Of a stretch of DNA of 64,000 nucleotides, positions 9,406-18,800 are shown in pieces. How positions within the stretch are numbered: the stretch's first letter is position 1; each line of letters begins with the position of its first letter. The position numbers were made by a program, and so were the translations under genes. Under the pieces are notes generated by a model that had not been told where the DNA came from, did no database searches, and saw only the letters and a list, made by a program, of their open reading frames with translations. Origin of the DNA: Calorimonas adulescens (GTDB lineage Bacteria > Bacillota > Thermoanaerobacteria > Thermoanaerobacterales > UBA4877); NCBI RefSeq assembly GCF_008274215.1, contig NZ_VTPS01000006.1, positions 62,001 through 126,000 on the forward strand, written 5' to 3'.

Positions 9406-10821
9406 GTGAATGATGGAGAAACTGAACTGGGTTCTGAAAGGGAACCGTCAAGGGGCGAGATTGTAACTCAGGTAACAGACCTGGCCTGGCCAGCCCTGGT
9501 GGAGCTGCTTATGGCTACACTCTTCGGTATGGTGGATATGATGATGGTTGGCCATATTCCTGATGGACCTGTGGCTATAACGGCCATAGGACTCACCAAC
9601 CAGCCTGTGTTTATGGGCCTGGCCGCTTTTCAGGCATTTACCGTAGGCGCAACGGCAGTGGTGGCGTGGTCTGTTGGTGCAGGAAGGGCGGATGACGCTG
9701 ATAATGCAACCTTTATAACGGTTGTTTTGACATCCGTGCTTGGCGTAATTGTCAGTTTGATAGGGGTATTGCTTTCAGAAGATATATATAAGTTTATGGG
9801 TGCAGAGCCCATAGTAATAAAAGAAGGCTTGGGATATATGCAGGTGGTCATGGGTGGTATTGTATTTGAGGCTGTGTCCATGGGCATAGCAGGTATACTC
9901 AGGGGCGTTGGGGACAGCAGGACACCTATGACTGTAAACCTGTATGCCAATCTGCTCAATGTATTCGGCAACTATGTCCTGATTTTTGGGAAACTTGGCT
10001 TTCCGATGCTGGGAGTAACAGGAGCGGGCATATCAACCACACTTTCGAGGGCTGTAGCAATGGTAATCTTCCTTTATATTATGGTACGAGGTGAGAAAAC
10101 CATAAGGCTGGACTTAAAAGAGCATCACACCCTTGACAGGGAACTTACCAAAAAAATTATTACGATCAGCCTTCCAGCAGCAGGCGAGCAGCTTGTGCTG
10201 CGCGGCGGCCAGATAATGTACGCCAGGGTTGTGGCAGGTCTTGGGACTACAGTGTATGCGGCGCACCAGATTGCCATAAATATATTTGGGCTTTCATTCT
10301 GCCCCGGCCAGGCCTATGGCATGGCAGCGACGACCCTGACAGGTCAGAGCCTTGGTGCGAAGAAACCCGATATGGCGCAAAAATATACCTACGAGGCCAG
10401 GCGTCAAGGCATGTATATAGCCATAGGAATGGCCCTTATATTTGTATTCCTGGGAAGGCAGTTAGCTATGCTGTATACTTCCGACCCTGAGGTAATATCC
10501 CAATCAGCCATAGCACTTATAATAATAGCTATGGTACAACCCATGCAGTCCACCCAGTTTATATTATCAGGGTCTCTGAGAGGTGCCGGGGATACAAGGT
10601 GGCCGCTCTATTCTACCCTCATAGGTATGTGGGGATTTAGAGTTTTATTTGCTCATATATTCATAAGATACTTTGGATGGGGAATAGTAGGAGCGTGGAT
10701 AGCCACTGCATGCGACCAGACCATGCGTTCCATAGTAATCCAGTGGAGATACAGGAGCGGGCTCTGGAAACATGCGAGCATACTGGGTGAATCTAATACA
10801 TCATCTTCCACACAGGAATAA
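9406..10821 (+). CDS. MATE-family multidrug/cation efflux protein
   Basis: A 471-residue membrane protein with two MATE domains, each about six helices. Typical family segments are VDMMMVGHIPDGPVAITAIG near the start and RGVGDSRTPM and RGAGDTRWPL in the two halves. Members export drugs or metabolites in exchange for Na+ or H+. Translation starts at GTG 9406 after GAGGGGGG. It stands alone between terminator-like hairpins and carries three GGCCWGGCC motifs (9483, 9616, 10306). The substrate is unknown. Confidence 0.9.
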   Translation: MNDGETELGSEREPSRGEIVTQVTDLAWPALVELLMATLFGMVDMMMVGHIPDGPVAITAIGLTNQPVFMGLAAFQAFTVGATAVVAWSVGAGRADDADNATFITVVLTSVLGVIVSLIGVLLSEDIYKFMGAEPIVIKEGLGYMQVVMGGIVFEAVSMGIAGILRGVGDSRTPMTVNLYANLLNVFGNYVLIFGKLGFPMLGVTGAGISTTLSRAVAMVIFLYIMVRGEKTIRLDLKEHHTLDRELTKKIITISLPAAGEQLVLRGGQIMYARVVAGLGTTVYAAHQIAINIFGLSFCPGQAYGMAATTLTGQSLGAKKPDMAQKYTYEARRQGMYIAIGMALIFVFLGRQLAMLYTSDPEVISQSAIALIIIAMVQPMQSTQFILSGSLRGAGDTRWPLYSTLIGMWGFRVLFAHIFIRYFGWGIVGAWIATACDQTMRSIVIQWRYRSGLWKHASILGESNTSSSTQE

Positions 10822-10827
10822 TATAAA

Positions 10828-10862
10828 AATGTGGCCATGTATGTTTCTACACGCAGGCCACA
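10828..10862 (-). terminator. Convergent terminator, MATE gene and secreted protein gene
   Basis: ATGTGGCC pairs with GGCCACAT over a 19-nt loop. Read leftwards it is followed by TTTTTAT, so it mainly serves the minus-strand gene that ends at 10888; it may also act on the MATE transcript. Confidence 0.55.
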
Positions 10863-10887
10863 TGTAAATTCCCCTCTTTTAAGTTTG

Positions 10888-11709
10888 CTACATCCCATCA
10901 GAAATCATGCATGTTGAGTATTCGGCGTTTTCAATAACCCACCTGCCATCTGAATATTTCCATATAGACTCCACATTGGATATCCTGTTGACATGTGCAA
11001 CACCTGAAATACTCTGATAGCCATGCAGGCAATAGGTCCCGTCTCCATCATAATCCACAGGGTCAAGAGTAGAGAATGGGTCTATCCACGGCTCTACGTC
11101 TATGAGGAGCTTGCCATCCTTACTGTAGGTGCCGCCTTCTATATACATATCTTTAAACGCTTGCAGGTCTATAGTAAACTCCATGCCCAACTGCTCTACC
11201 TTGATGTCAGCTTTAAAGCCGTCAACGAATTTGCCTGTGATGGCCAGGCCGGAATTGTCTTTCTCTTCAAATATAACCTTAGGTATACCTCCCGACACAC
11301 TTACTATTCTGTTATCAATTATGCCGCCGCTTCCGCCAGTCGGCGCACTTATCATTATATCCTTTATCTTGTCACCGGTAAAATCACCGATAAAGAGTTT
11401 TGGATCATACCCGGCAAGACCGCTTATGCCAGCATCAATAACCCTGTTATTTGCTGAATCTATTATCCTTACATTAATATTGGTAAAAAATACTAAGTTA
11501 TCGCCATAGGCCCTTGTGCCTATAAGGATAATACCATCTTTAACACCATCCCCTGTAACATCTTCTGAAGATGTCGCAATAACTGTTGTCTTACCTGTAT
11601 TTGTCTGAGAAACATTGCTTTCAGCCATTGTACCTGCTATAGGGGGCATGGTAAGGATGAACAGGAGCAGAAAAAGTAGCAGAAAAAGTACTGTGGCTCT
11701 TTTACACAT
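10888..11709 (-). CDS. Exported protein with FG-GAP/VCBS-like calcium-loop repeats
   Basis: A 273-residue protein with a long hydrophobic N-terminal segment (residues 6-28) that should direct export. Three loops, DVTGDGVKDG, DFTGDKIKD and DYDGDGTY, have the Asp spacing of FG-GAP/VCBS or dockerin-like Ca2+ loops in beta-propeller proteins. No catalytic motif is recognised. The ATG at 11709 follows AGGAGGG, and TATAAT lies upstream on the minus strand (11743-11748). A similar small extracytoplasmic Firmicute family exists, but its function is not clear to me. Confidence 0.65.
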   Translation of the reverse strand: MCKRATVLFLLLFLLLFILTMPPIAGTMAESNVSQTNTGKTTVIATSSEDVTGDGVKDGIILIGTRAYGDNLVFFTNINVRIIDSANNRVIDAGISGLAGYDPKLFIGDFTGDKIKDIMISAPTGGSGGIIDNRIVSVSGGIPKVIFEEKDNSGLAITGKFVDGFKADIKVEQLGMEFTIDLQAFKDMYIEGGTYSKDGKLLIDVEPWIDPFSTLDPVDYDGDGTYCLHGYQSISGVAHVNRISNVESIWKYSDGRWVIENAEYSTCMISDGM

Positions 11710-12113
11710 GATTAAGCCCTCCTAAAAATTATTTATATTAATATTATAAGACCTTTTCATGAAAAATAGGTTAACAAAAGGTTAAATATTTGTCTTATAT
11801 GCAGGGGTTTTGGAAGTTATGTAGAATTAATACAACACATTTTTAGTTTGTCATTCTTTTATATTTCTCACTCAACAGCGGGGGTTTTTAGCAAATACCC
11901 TGCATTAAATATAATTCTGTTTATTCCTGTATCCATCCTGACCTATTTTGTCACAATGTTATTTAAGAAGTATGTCTATATGATATATATTTTAAGGAGG
12001 ATGATAGCATAAGCGGTGCATTTATACCAGATGTATAAATTTACCTATAAGCATGTCGTTATTGTAATTTTTACTCTTTTCTGCAATAATAAATAATAGA
12101 GGTGAATACGGAT
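11710..12113 (+). promoter_or_regulatory. 400-bp intergenic region with several promoter-like elements
   Basis: Leftward TATAAT at 11743-11748 for the secreted-protein gene is preceded by an 11-bp-spaced repeat, TTAACA-N5-TTAAAT (11771-11787). Rightward, GCAGGGGTT-11-GTAGAATTA (11801-11829) fits a sigma-H promoter. Further right is an RBS-like AAGGAGG at 11995 followed only by a three-codon frame, and a perfect hairpin TTTATAC-N5-GTATAAA (12021-12039). The stretch may be the remains of a small gene, now the leader of the Uma2 gene. Confidence 0.45.
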
Positions 12114-12698
12114 ATGAGTACGCCAGAAAAGGAATTGAAGAAGGGCTACACATATGGTGACTATCTCAAGTGGGATGAAGATGAGCGGTGGGAGATAGTA
12201 GAAGGGGAGGCTTATAATATGAGTCCATCCCCATCAAGATTGCATCAGGCTATATTGCGAGAGTTGTTATATCAATTCACAGCCTATCTGCATGATAAGA
12301 CATGTGAGGTCTACTCTGCACCATTTGATGTAAGACTTCCAAAGGAGCAGGAAAGTGAAGAGGATATCGATACAGTGGTCCAGCCCGACATTGTAGTGGT
12401 GTGTGACCCTGCAAAACTGGACGATAGAGGTTGCAAAGGCGCCCCAGATCTTGTGATTGAAATAGTCTCACCTCACACGATAAAGAAAGACCTGAAGATA
12501 AAACTTGGTCTCTATGAGAAGGCAGGGGTGAAAGAGTATTGGATCGTCTACCCTGAGGATGGTGTTGTTATGGTATTTAAAATGGGAGATGACAATAAAT
12601 ATGGCAGACCATACGTGTATGGGGATGAGGACAGCGTAAGGGTTGGAATATTTGATGACCTTGTAGTAGATCTAAAGCAGGTGTTCAAAAAAGAGTGA
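12114..12698 (+). CDS. Uma2-family putative endonuclease (DUF820)
   Basis: A 194-residue protein of the Uma2 family, which has a PD-(D/E)XK nuclease fold. Visible family blocks are YTYGDYLKWDEDERWEIVEGEAY (about 13-35), VQPDIVVVCDPAKLD (about 88-102) and GAPDLVIEIVSPHTIKKDLKIKLGLYEKAGVKEYWIVYP (about 108-146), with Asp/Glu/Lys residues in the catalytic spacing. Such proteins are common singletons in Cyanobacteria and Firmicutes and their role is unsettled. I chose the ATG at 12114, nine bases after AGAGGTG, over the GTG inside the RBS. It stands alone. Confidence 0.8.
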   Translation: MSTPEKELKKGYTYGDYLKWDEDERWEIVEGEAYNMSPSPSRLHQAILRELLYQFTAYLHDKTCEVYSAPFDVRLPKEQESEEDIDTVVQPDIVVVCDPAKLDDRGCKGAPDLVIEIVSPHTIKKDLKIKLGLYEKAGVKEYWIVYPEDGVVMVFKMGDDNKYGRPYVYGDEDSVRVGIFDDLVVDLKQVFKKE

Positions 12699-12861
12699 AG
12701 GGGCATCACTACCTTTTTGAATTCAGCTTTACCCTGTGACCGAATTTCTTTACGAAGCCCCGGACTTTTTGGTTGACTATGGCTTCTCTTTGCACAGCCA
12801 GTTTATCCTTTATTTGTGTACCTGACGCTGGTCATAGTCTGATGATATTTGAAAACTGTTT

Positions 12862-14196
12862 CTATAGCTCTATCTTCTTCCATCCACCTTTTTTGAACCT
12901 GTATCCCATGAGCATGGCCTCTGTTAGGAACTGGAATACAGTAACGAGCCATACATATTCGATATTCTTTTTCCATACAAAGACTATCATAAATATGAGA
13001 GGTAGCCGTATAAGCCATGTGCTTATAAGCGAAACGTAGAATGGCCCCTTGGTGTCGCCTGCACCCTTTAGCGCACCGGAGAGTGTCATGGAGAGGGCCA
13101 TTGTAGGCTGCTCAAAAGCTCCTATTCTTATACACCTTGATGCAAGTTCCCTTACCTCTCCTATGTTTGTGAAGAATCCCATTATCTGATAGGGTATGGT
13201 TAAGAATAAAAGGCCGATAATGCTCATGAGAGATACAGCCTGTTTTGCTGATTCTATGGCGGCCTGCTCAGCCTTTTTCTCGTCTTTGGCCCCCAGGGCC
13301 TGGCCGACCATGGTTGAGGCGGACACAGAAAACCCGAACCCCGGCATGAATGATACGGATTCTGCGCTTACCGCTACCTGATTGGCGGCAAATGCCACAG
13401 GGCCGAGTCTGGAGAGCCATAATGAGGATATGAGCCTGCTGCCACTATCGGAAAGCTCAAATAGAGATGCGGGTATGCTCAAGGATATCAGCTTCTTTAA
13501 TATAGCATAGTCCAGGTTTATGATATTATTCATTTTCAGCCTTATGCTGCCCTTATTAAATATCAGATATCCTGTAGTTACACAGAAGGCCAGGCTTTGT
13601 GATATAGTCGTGGCAACTGCAGCACCGGCGACACCCATCCGTGGAAAACCGAAATTTCCAAAAATGAGTACATAGTCACCAAATATATTAAATAGGTCGG
13701 CTGTAAGTGTAGCTATCATGGGCACCCTGGTATTGCCGGAGCCCCTTAAAGCCGAGTTTAAGACCATGGTTGGAACCATTATTAGCCCGCCTATGGATAT
13801 GATGCGGGTGTATGTTATGCCTGGCCTTGCCACATCGGCCTGGCCTACCAGCACATTAAAAAAGTACCCCACGCTCGCATTGGTTATTGTAAGCAGAAGT
13901 GCACCTATAAATATAGAAAGAACAAAAGACTGGCCGAGTACGCGCTCCGCCCTGTCGTATTCCTCTGCCCCGCAGTACCTTGCTACCATTGCTGCAGAGC
14001 CCACGCCCACAGCCGAAAGGACAAATAAAAGTGTATATATAAGCTGGCCGCCAAGACCAACGGCGCTCAGGGCTGCAGCACTTAAGCGTCCTACCATGGC
14101 AGTGTCGAATATCCATACTGAAGTCTCCAGTACCATCTCAAAGATAGCAGGCCAGGCCAGGTTAAATACCTCTCTCCTTATCTTATCCTTACTCAT
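12862..14196 (-). CDS. MATE-family efflux protein (second)
   Basis: A 444-residue MATE transporter with segments EMVLETSVWIFDTAMVGRLS, NSALRGSGNTRVPM and SGALKGAGDTKGPF marking the two pseudo-symmetric halves. It is only distantly related to the first MATE protein and on the opposite strand. AGAGGTG lies upstream of the ATG at 14196. Three GGCCWGGCC motifs are inside (13297, 13837, 14150). The 160 bp between its stop and the Uma2 gene hold no strong signal. Confidence 0.9.
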   Translation of the reverse strand: MSKDKIRREVFNLAWPAIFEMVLETSVWIFDTAMVGRLSAAALSAVGLGGQLIYTLLFVLSAVGVGSAAMVARYCGAEEYDRAERVLGQSFVLSIFIGALLLTITNASVGYFFNVLVGQADVARPGITYTRIISIGGLIMVPTMVLNSALRGSGNTRVPMIATLTADLFNIFGDYVLIFGNFGFPRMGVAGAAVATTISQSLAFCVTTGYLIFNKGSIRLKMNNIINLDYAILKKLISLSIPASLFELSDSGSRLISSLWLSRLGPVAFAANQVAVSAESVSFMPGFGFSVSASTMVGQALGAKDEKKAEQAAIESAKQAVSLMSIIGLLFLTIPYQIMGFFTNIGEVRELASRCIRIGAFEQPTMALSMTLSGALKGAGDTKGPFYVSLISTWLIRLPLIFMIVFVWKKNIEYVWLVTVFQFLTEAMLMGYRFKKGGWKKIEL

Positions 14197-14302
14197 AAAT
14201 CACCTCTTCTAAGCTGTAATTGACTGGTGCCAGGTCCGTCTTTTTAATTTTATTGCAGAATAAAAATCCCCCTACTATTATAAAATATTTTCTCATACAA
14301 AA

Positions 14303-14332
14303 GAAGGATTTTTGGAAACAGATGGAGAAATG
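14303..14332 (+). promoter_or_regulatory. Possible sigma-H-like promoter before the CuAO-N exoprotein gene
   Basis: GAAGGATTT, a 12-bp gap and GGAGAAATG resemble RnAGGAwww / RnnGAATww with two mismatches in the -10. It ends 39 bp before the ATG at 14371, and no better sigma-A promoter was seen in the 174-bp gap. Confidence 0.35.
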
Positions 14333-14370
14333 ATAACAAAGGGGCCAAATATATTCTGGAGGGATAGTGT

Positions 14371-15432
14371 ATGAAAAAAAAGCTTTCTATTTTAGTTGCG
14401 GTTTTACTCATTGTTTCTACTTTATTTGCTACGGCAGCTTTTGCTGCGACCTCAGGCGGATTCAAAGCCATCAATGCCTGGTTTGGCGGTATAAAGATAG
14501 TCGCCAACGGCAAAACCCTGACATCAGATACTCAGCCTTTGATGTATAATAACAGCGTGTATGTACCGATAAGGCTGGTGAGTGAGGCTCTGGGCCAAAA
14601 GGTGACATGGGACCAGAATAGCTACTCGGTGATAATTTCAGGTTCTACAGCTGATGTGGATTCATTGAAGGCGCAGATAGCCCAGAAGGATGCCACCATA
14701 GCAAGCCTGCAGAGCGATAATGCTGCAAAGGCTGCACGTATAGCAGAACTGGAGGCTCAATTGAAGAACCAGGAAGAAAGCAAGAAAACAGCCTCAGACC
14801 TTGAGGACTACCTGGATGATGAATACTCCACCTGGAACAGGATGGACTTCAGCTTTGATGCCCGTGGAGATGCCGATGACCTGAAACTTACTATAGAGAT
14901 AGATTTGTCCGAGGACGGCACCAGATGGAGTAATACAGATGAGGGCGATATAGAGGACTGGCTGAATGACATATATGATTATGTTCAGGATGAGTATCCC
15001 GATGCTGACTTTTCAGGCGAGATAGTGGACAGCGACAGTGATGATACACTGGTAGAGTTTGAATCATCGGGCAGCAAGCTCAAGGTCACGTTTAATAAGG
15101 TTGCTGATCCTGATGACCTGGAGTATTACCTGGACAAGAATCTGAGCGATGACCTTGACTGGTACAGTTCAGCATTTGGTAGTATGAAGGTGGACTTTGA
15201 CGTTACAAGCAACAAGAGCAGGGAGAGGATATATATAACTGTCACTGTACCCGGTGAGTATCTTGACGAATGGGAAAGTGTTTATGATACCAAGGGTGCT
15301 GATAACTGGATAGATGACATAATTGACGCTGCTTATGACTATTTTGATGATAATTATGAGATCGTCGGTGAGATAGTAGACTCGGATGGCAATACCCTTG
15401 TAAACTTTGATGAGGATGGAGCTGACTGGTAA
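14371..15432 (+). CDS. Secreted protein with copper-amine-oxidase N-like domain and coiled coil
   Basis: 353 residues. A signal peptide (1-26, ending AAFAA) is followed by a copper amine oxidase N-terminal-like domain (about 30-90: VNGK/VANGKTLTSDTQPLMYNNSVYVPIRLVSEAL), a coiled coil (about 92-135: LKAQIAQKDATIASLQSDN) and two acidic repeats (about 145-240 and 245-350), each ending with GEIVDSD(S/G). The last part is very rich in Asp/Glu, suggesting Ca2+ binding or cell-wall contact. ATG 14371 follows GGAGGG. The CuAO-N domain here is a wall-associated module, not an oxidase; the role is unknown. Confidence 0.75.
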   Translation: MKKKLSILVAVLLIVSTLFATAAFAATSGGFKAINAWFGGIKIVANGKTLTSDTQPLMYNNSVYVPIRLVSEALGQKVTWDQNSYSVIISGSTADVDSLKAQIAQKDATIASLQSDNAAKAARIAELEAQLKNQEESKKTASDLEDYLDDEYSTWNRMDFSFDARGDADDLKLTIEIDLSEDGTRWSNTDEGDIEDWLNDIYDYVQDEYPDADFSGEIVDSDSDDTLVEFESSGSKLKVTFNKVADPDDLEYYLDKNLSDDLDWYSSAFGSMKVDFDVTSNKSRERIYITVTVPGEYLDEWESVYDTKGADNWIDDIIDAAYDYFDDNYEIVGEIVDSDGNTLVNFDEDGADW

Positions 15433-15433
15433 G

Positions 15434-15464
15434 AAAAGGCCTGGGGACTATTCCCAGGCCTTTT
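15434..15464. terminator. Bidirectional terminator
   Basis: AAAAGGCCTGGG pairs perfectly with CCCAGGCCTTTT over a 7-nt loop, with A/T tracts on both sides. It separates the exoprotein gene from the convergent ferredoxin gene. Confidence 0.85.
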
Positions 15465-15654
15465 ACATCTCATGTATGGCCTCTACGGGACAGTTATACA
15501 TGGCCTGGCCTGCCAGGTCTTCAAACTCCGCCGGTATATCTGTATCAATGGCTAAGGCCATGGTGCCGTCCTCATTCCAGTGGAATACCTCTGGGCATGT
15601 ATATATGCAGTCGCCGCAGCCTATGCAGCTTTCTTCATCTACATACAGTCTCAT
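15463..15654 (-). CDS. Single-cluster [4Fe-4S] ferredoxin
   Basis: A 63-residue ferredoxin with CIGCGDCIYTCP (residues 11-22) and a distal NCPVEAI cysteine (about 54-60). These give the CxxCxxC...CP ligand set of one [4Fe-4S] cluster, with Asp-rich loops between. The usual second cluster motif is absent, as in the Bacillus/Thermotoga single-cluster type. An AGGAGG RBS precedes ATG 15654. It is an electron carrier for anaerobic metabolism and is monocistronic. Confidence 0.92.
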   Translation of the reverse strand: MRLYVDEESCIGCGDCIYTCPEVFHWNEDGTMALAIDTDIPAEFEDLAGQAMYNCPVEAIHEM

Positions 15655-15734
15655 TTACAATTCCTCCTCTCGATTTCTGCTTTAATTATCCTGCTTTCTT
15701 ATAAACCAGACTATGACAATACTCAAGTTTTGAG

Positions 15735-15748
15735 GTGATTTAAATCAC
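15735..15748. promoter_or_regulatory. Perfect palindrome resembling a CRP/FNR-type operator
   Basis: GTGATTTAAATCAC is a perfect 14-bp palindrome with the GTGA-N6-TCAC spacing of CRP/FNR-family sites. It lies between the divergent ferredoxin gene and the GT-GH130 fusion gene. A rightward TATAAT at 15786-15791 lies 38 bp away, with no good -35, as expected if an activator helps. Confidence 0.5.
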
Positions 15749-15827
15749 AAAGAGACAAAAATTATTATTTTACACCTCATTGATATATAATAATTAATAT
15801 AGTAAAAACAGAAGTGAGGTATATGGT

Positions 15828-18800
15828 ATGGACATTCAGTACATAAGGCAGATGGAAGACCGGTTTTATAACAAGATTGATGAGGCTATGAGCGAGATAC
15901 AGGATATGGACTATATTGACACAGTGGTTGGCATTCCTTTCTATAATGAAAAGGAAACCTTGAGGAATGTAATAAAGACAGCAGAGGAAGGTCTCAAAGG
16001 CTTTCCTGACATGAAAAAACTAATAGTATGCGCTGGAGATCCTGCAGGCAGGGAGGCACTGGAGGCCATAAAAGGGATTGACTGCGAGGTACCGTGCCTC
16101 TTTTTCCTTATGGAGTCCGGTATAAATGGTAGGGGTTTCAGCATAAGGGCTATAATGGAGATAGCAAAGAGGCTGGAGGCGGATGTTATCCTTCTTGAAG
16201 CAGACCTGAAAAGGGAAGGGAAATGGGGTTTTAAGCCCTCATGGCTGAAAAGGCTTATATATCCCCTCAATGAGGGGTATGATATGGTCTTTACGAGTTT
16301 TAGAAGGCATTACTTTGAAGATACCACCGGCGACCTCTTTGTAAAGCCAATCCTTGAGGCATTGTATGGATGTCAATTGAAGGACCCCTTGAGCGGAATA
16401 TATGGAATTTCCCATGATATGGTGGAGGCATACTGCGCAGAGGCCGGGCATTGGTATGAATACACGGGTGGATACGGTATAGACCCGTGGATGGTAACCA
16501 GGGCAGTCATCTGGGACAAGAAATTATGTGAGGTGAGCCTCGGGGCGAAACTTACTCCCCCATCAACAGGAAAGAGGGCCTATGTTTTCAAAGAGGTGGC
16601 AAGGGCAATTTTTGAGTGTCTCAAGGACGATCAGGATTACTGGCTAAAATCACATATGATATTGAAGCGTCCTGACATATATGGGCTTGAAGACAGAGAC
16701 AGGCCTATGGAGATATCCTGCCGCCTCACTGACTTTGTGCAGGCGTTTCAGTCAGGGTATGAGAGGTACAGGGTTATATATGAAAAGATACTCCCTGAAG
16801 GTTTAAAAAGGCAGATCGAAGAGGTATATAGCCTTCCGTATAAAAATTTCAGGTTTAATGAGGACCTATGGGCACAGATTATATATCAGTTTTTGCAGGT
16901 CTATTGTTTTAAGAGCAATGTACCCCAGGAGGATATACTGGATGCTTTTACCATTATGTACGAAGGGCGTATAGCCGGATATATAAAACAGGTGAGAGGG
17001 TTTCGCGATTATCTTATAGATATCAAAGGAATTGATATGGATGAGCTTACCTATAAAAAGACAGGGGACTATTATGCCTGTCAGGTGGAGACTCTTCTGT
17101 CTATGAAGGAAAGCTTTGTAAAGACCTGGATAGAGAAGACCATGGAGGTACAACCGGTCATAACACCACTTGACTATCTTGAATTTGTGCCGGGCGTGCC
17201 CATTGTATTGCCCAAGGAACTGAAAGGATTGGGCGGCAGTATCATAAGGACCAGTGAGGTGTTCAGGAGGGTTGAGAAAAAATATTCTAATGATTTTTAT
17301 GATTTTGTACACAACATGTTAAAGATACCGGAGGGCTTATCTCCGTCGGATGTGTGCAATGGAGTAAAGGAATTTATGTTGCATCTTGAAGATGCTGTGA
17401 ACAAGGTATTCCCGGGGGACCTATATTCCAGCAGCGGTGTTGCGGATGTGGTGAAGGGGATATTTAATCTATTGCCTCATGGCAAGGTCCTGATAGTAAG
17501 GCCAGAGATTTTGAGGAAACTGCTCTATGAGTTCCCCCCGTTAAATCTTATGCTCCGCGTGGGCTATAAGAATGTTACTGAACTATTAAACAACATGAAC
17601 CCACGATATGCCTTGACTCTTGCCAATATAACGGAAGAGAGGCAGTATGTAGATAAGGTTACACTGTGGCTGGAGGATAACCTGAGGCCTGACAGCATGG
17701 AAGAGGTTGACATAGAACCTATCGTACTCAGCAGAGAAGTGATACCAGATATTCCAGATATGAGGGATATTACAATATTGAACAAGATAACGGGTATGAT
17801 TGCTGTGAGCAGCCTGAGCAAGGGTATGGGTGGTGAATATCCCAAACTCAGGTATTTTACTCATATTGCAAAGAATATAGTGGAGGCGGAACACTATTCA
17901 TACATATGGAAGTTATACGCCAGAGAACGCAGGGGCTTTGGCATCAAGGTGGCAAACTCTATCCTCGGGCACCACGGCAGGGACATATTTTCAGCTCACA
18001 ATATGTTCGAAAACTGGCACCAGAGGGAGATGGTGGTCAGATTTAAAAGGCTGGCAGAGGGTCTTGAGTCAAAAGGAAACAAAGATGAGGCAAAAGCCTT
18101 TTATCTAATGGCAGAGGGATATGGGCTGTCGCTTACCTTGAATGATGGGACTTTTGTACCGTGCTCGGCATGGACATGGGCCAGTTACAGTTTCAGGGGT
18201 GGCAAAGGCATACCAACCCCACTTTCCCTGTATGTTGAGAGAGATTGGTTTAACAATGACCTTTTAGTAGAGATTTATAAGGAGATGGGCTACAGGCCCG
18301 GTGAGATACTCGAGGAGGTATACCAGCTTATTGGTGAAGGTAAGGAGAGTGACGACCTTATAAACATTATACTTGGTGTGAAGCCTCATGCCGATGCGGT
18401 AATGGTACAGGACGTGGAAAACTGGCCTGCAGCCGGTTACCTTTTACGCTATGACGGCAATCCCATTTTAAAACCCCTGCCGGACCACTGGTGGGAATCC
18501 AGGTATGTGCTGAACGCTGCAACCTTACGGATAAAGGACAGGGTATATATCCTATACAGGGCATTTGGGAAGGACAGCATATCCAGGATTGGCCTGGCCA
18601 TATCCGATGGGTACAATATAGTGGAGAGGCTACCTGAACCAGTTTTCTACCCTAAAAATAGCACTGAGAAAGATGGCTGTGAGGACCCGCGCGCGGTAAT
18701 CATAAACGATAAAATATATATGATGTACACCGCCTATGATGGAGTGGTGGCGCAGGTTGCTGCCGCCTCCATAAGCATAGATGATTTTTTAAACAGGGAC

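Noticed and set aside
11995-12044. AAGGAGG followed by possible start codons
   Set aside because: The ATG after it opens a three-codon frame and the next in-frame option only nine codons. No real gene can be supported.
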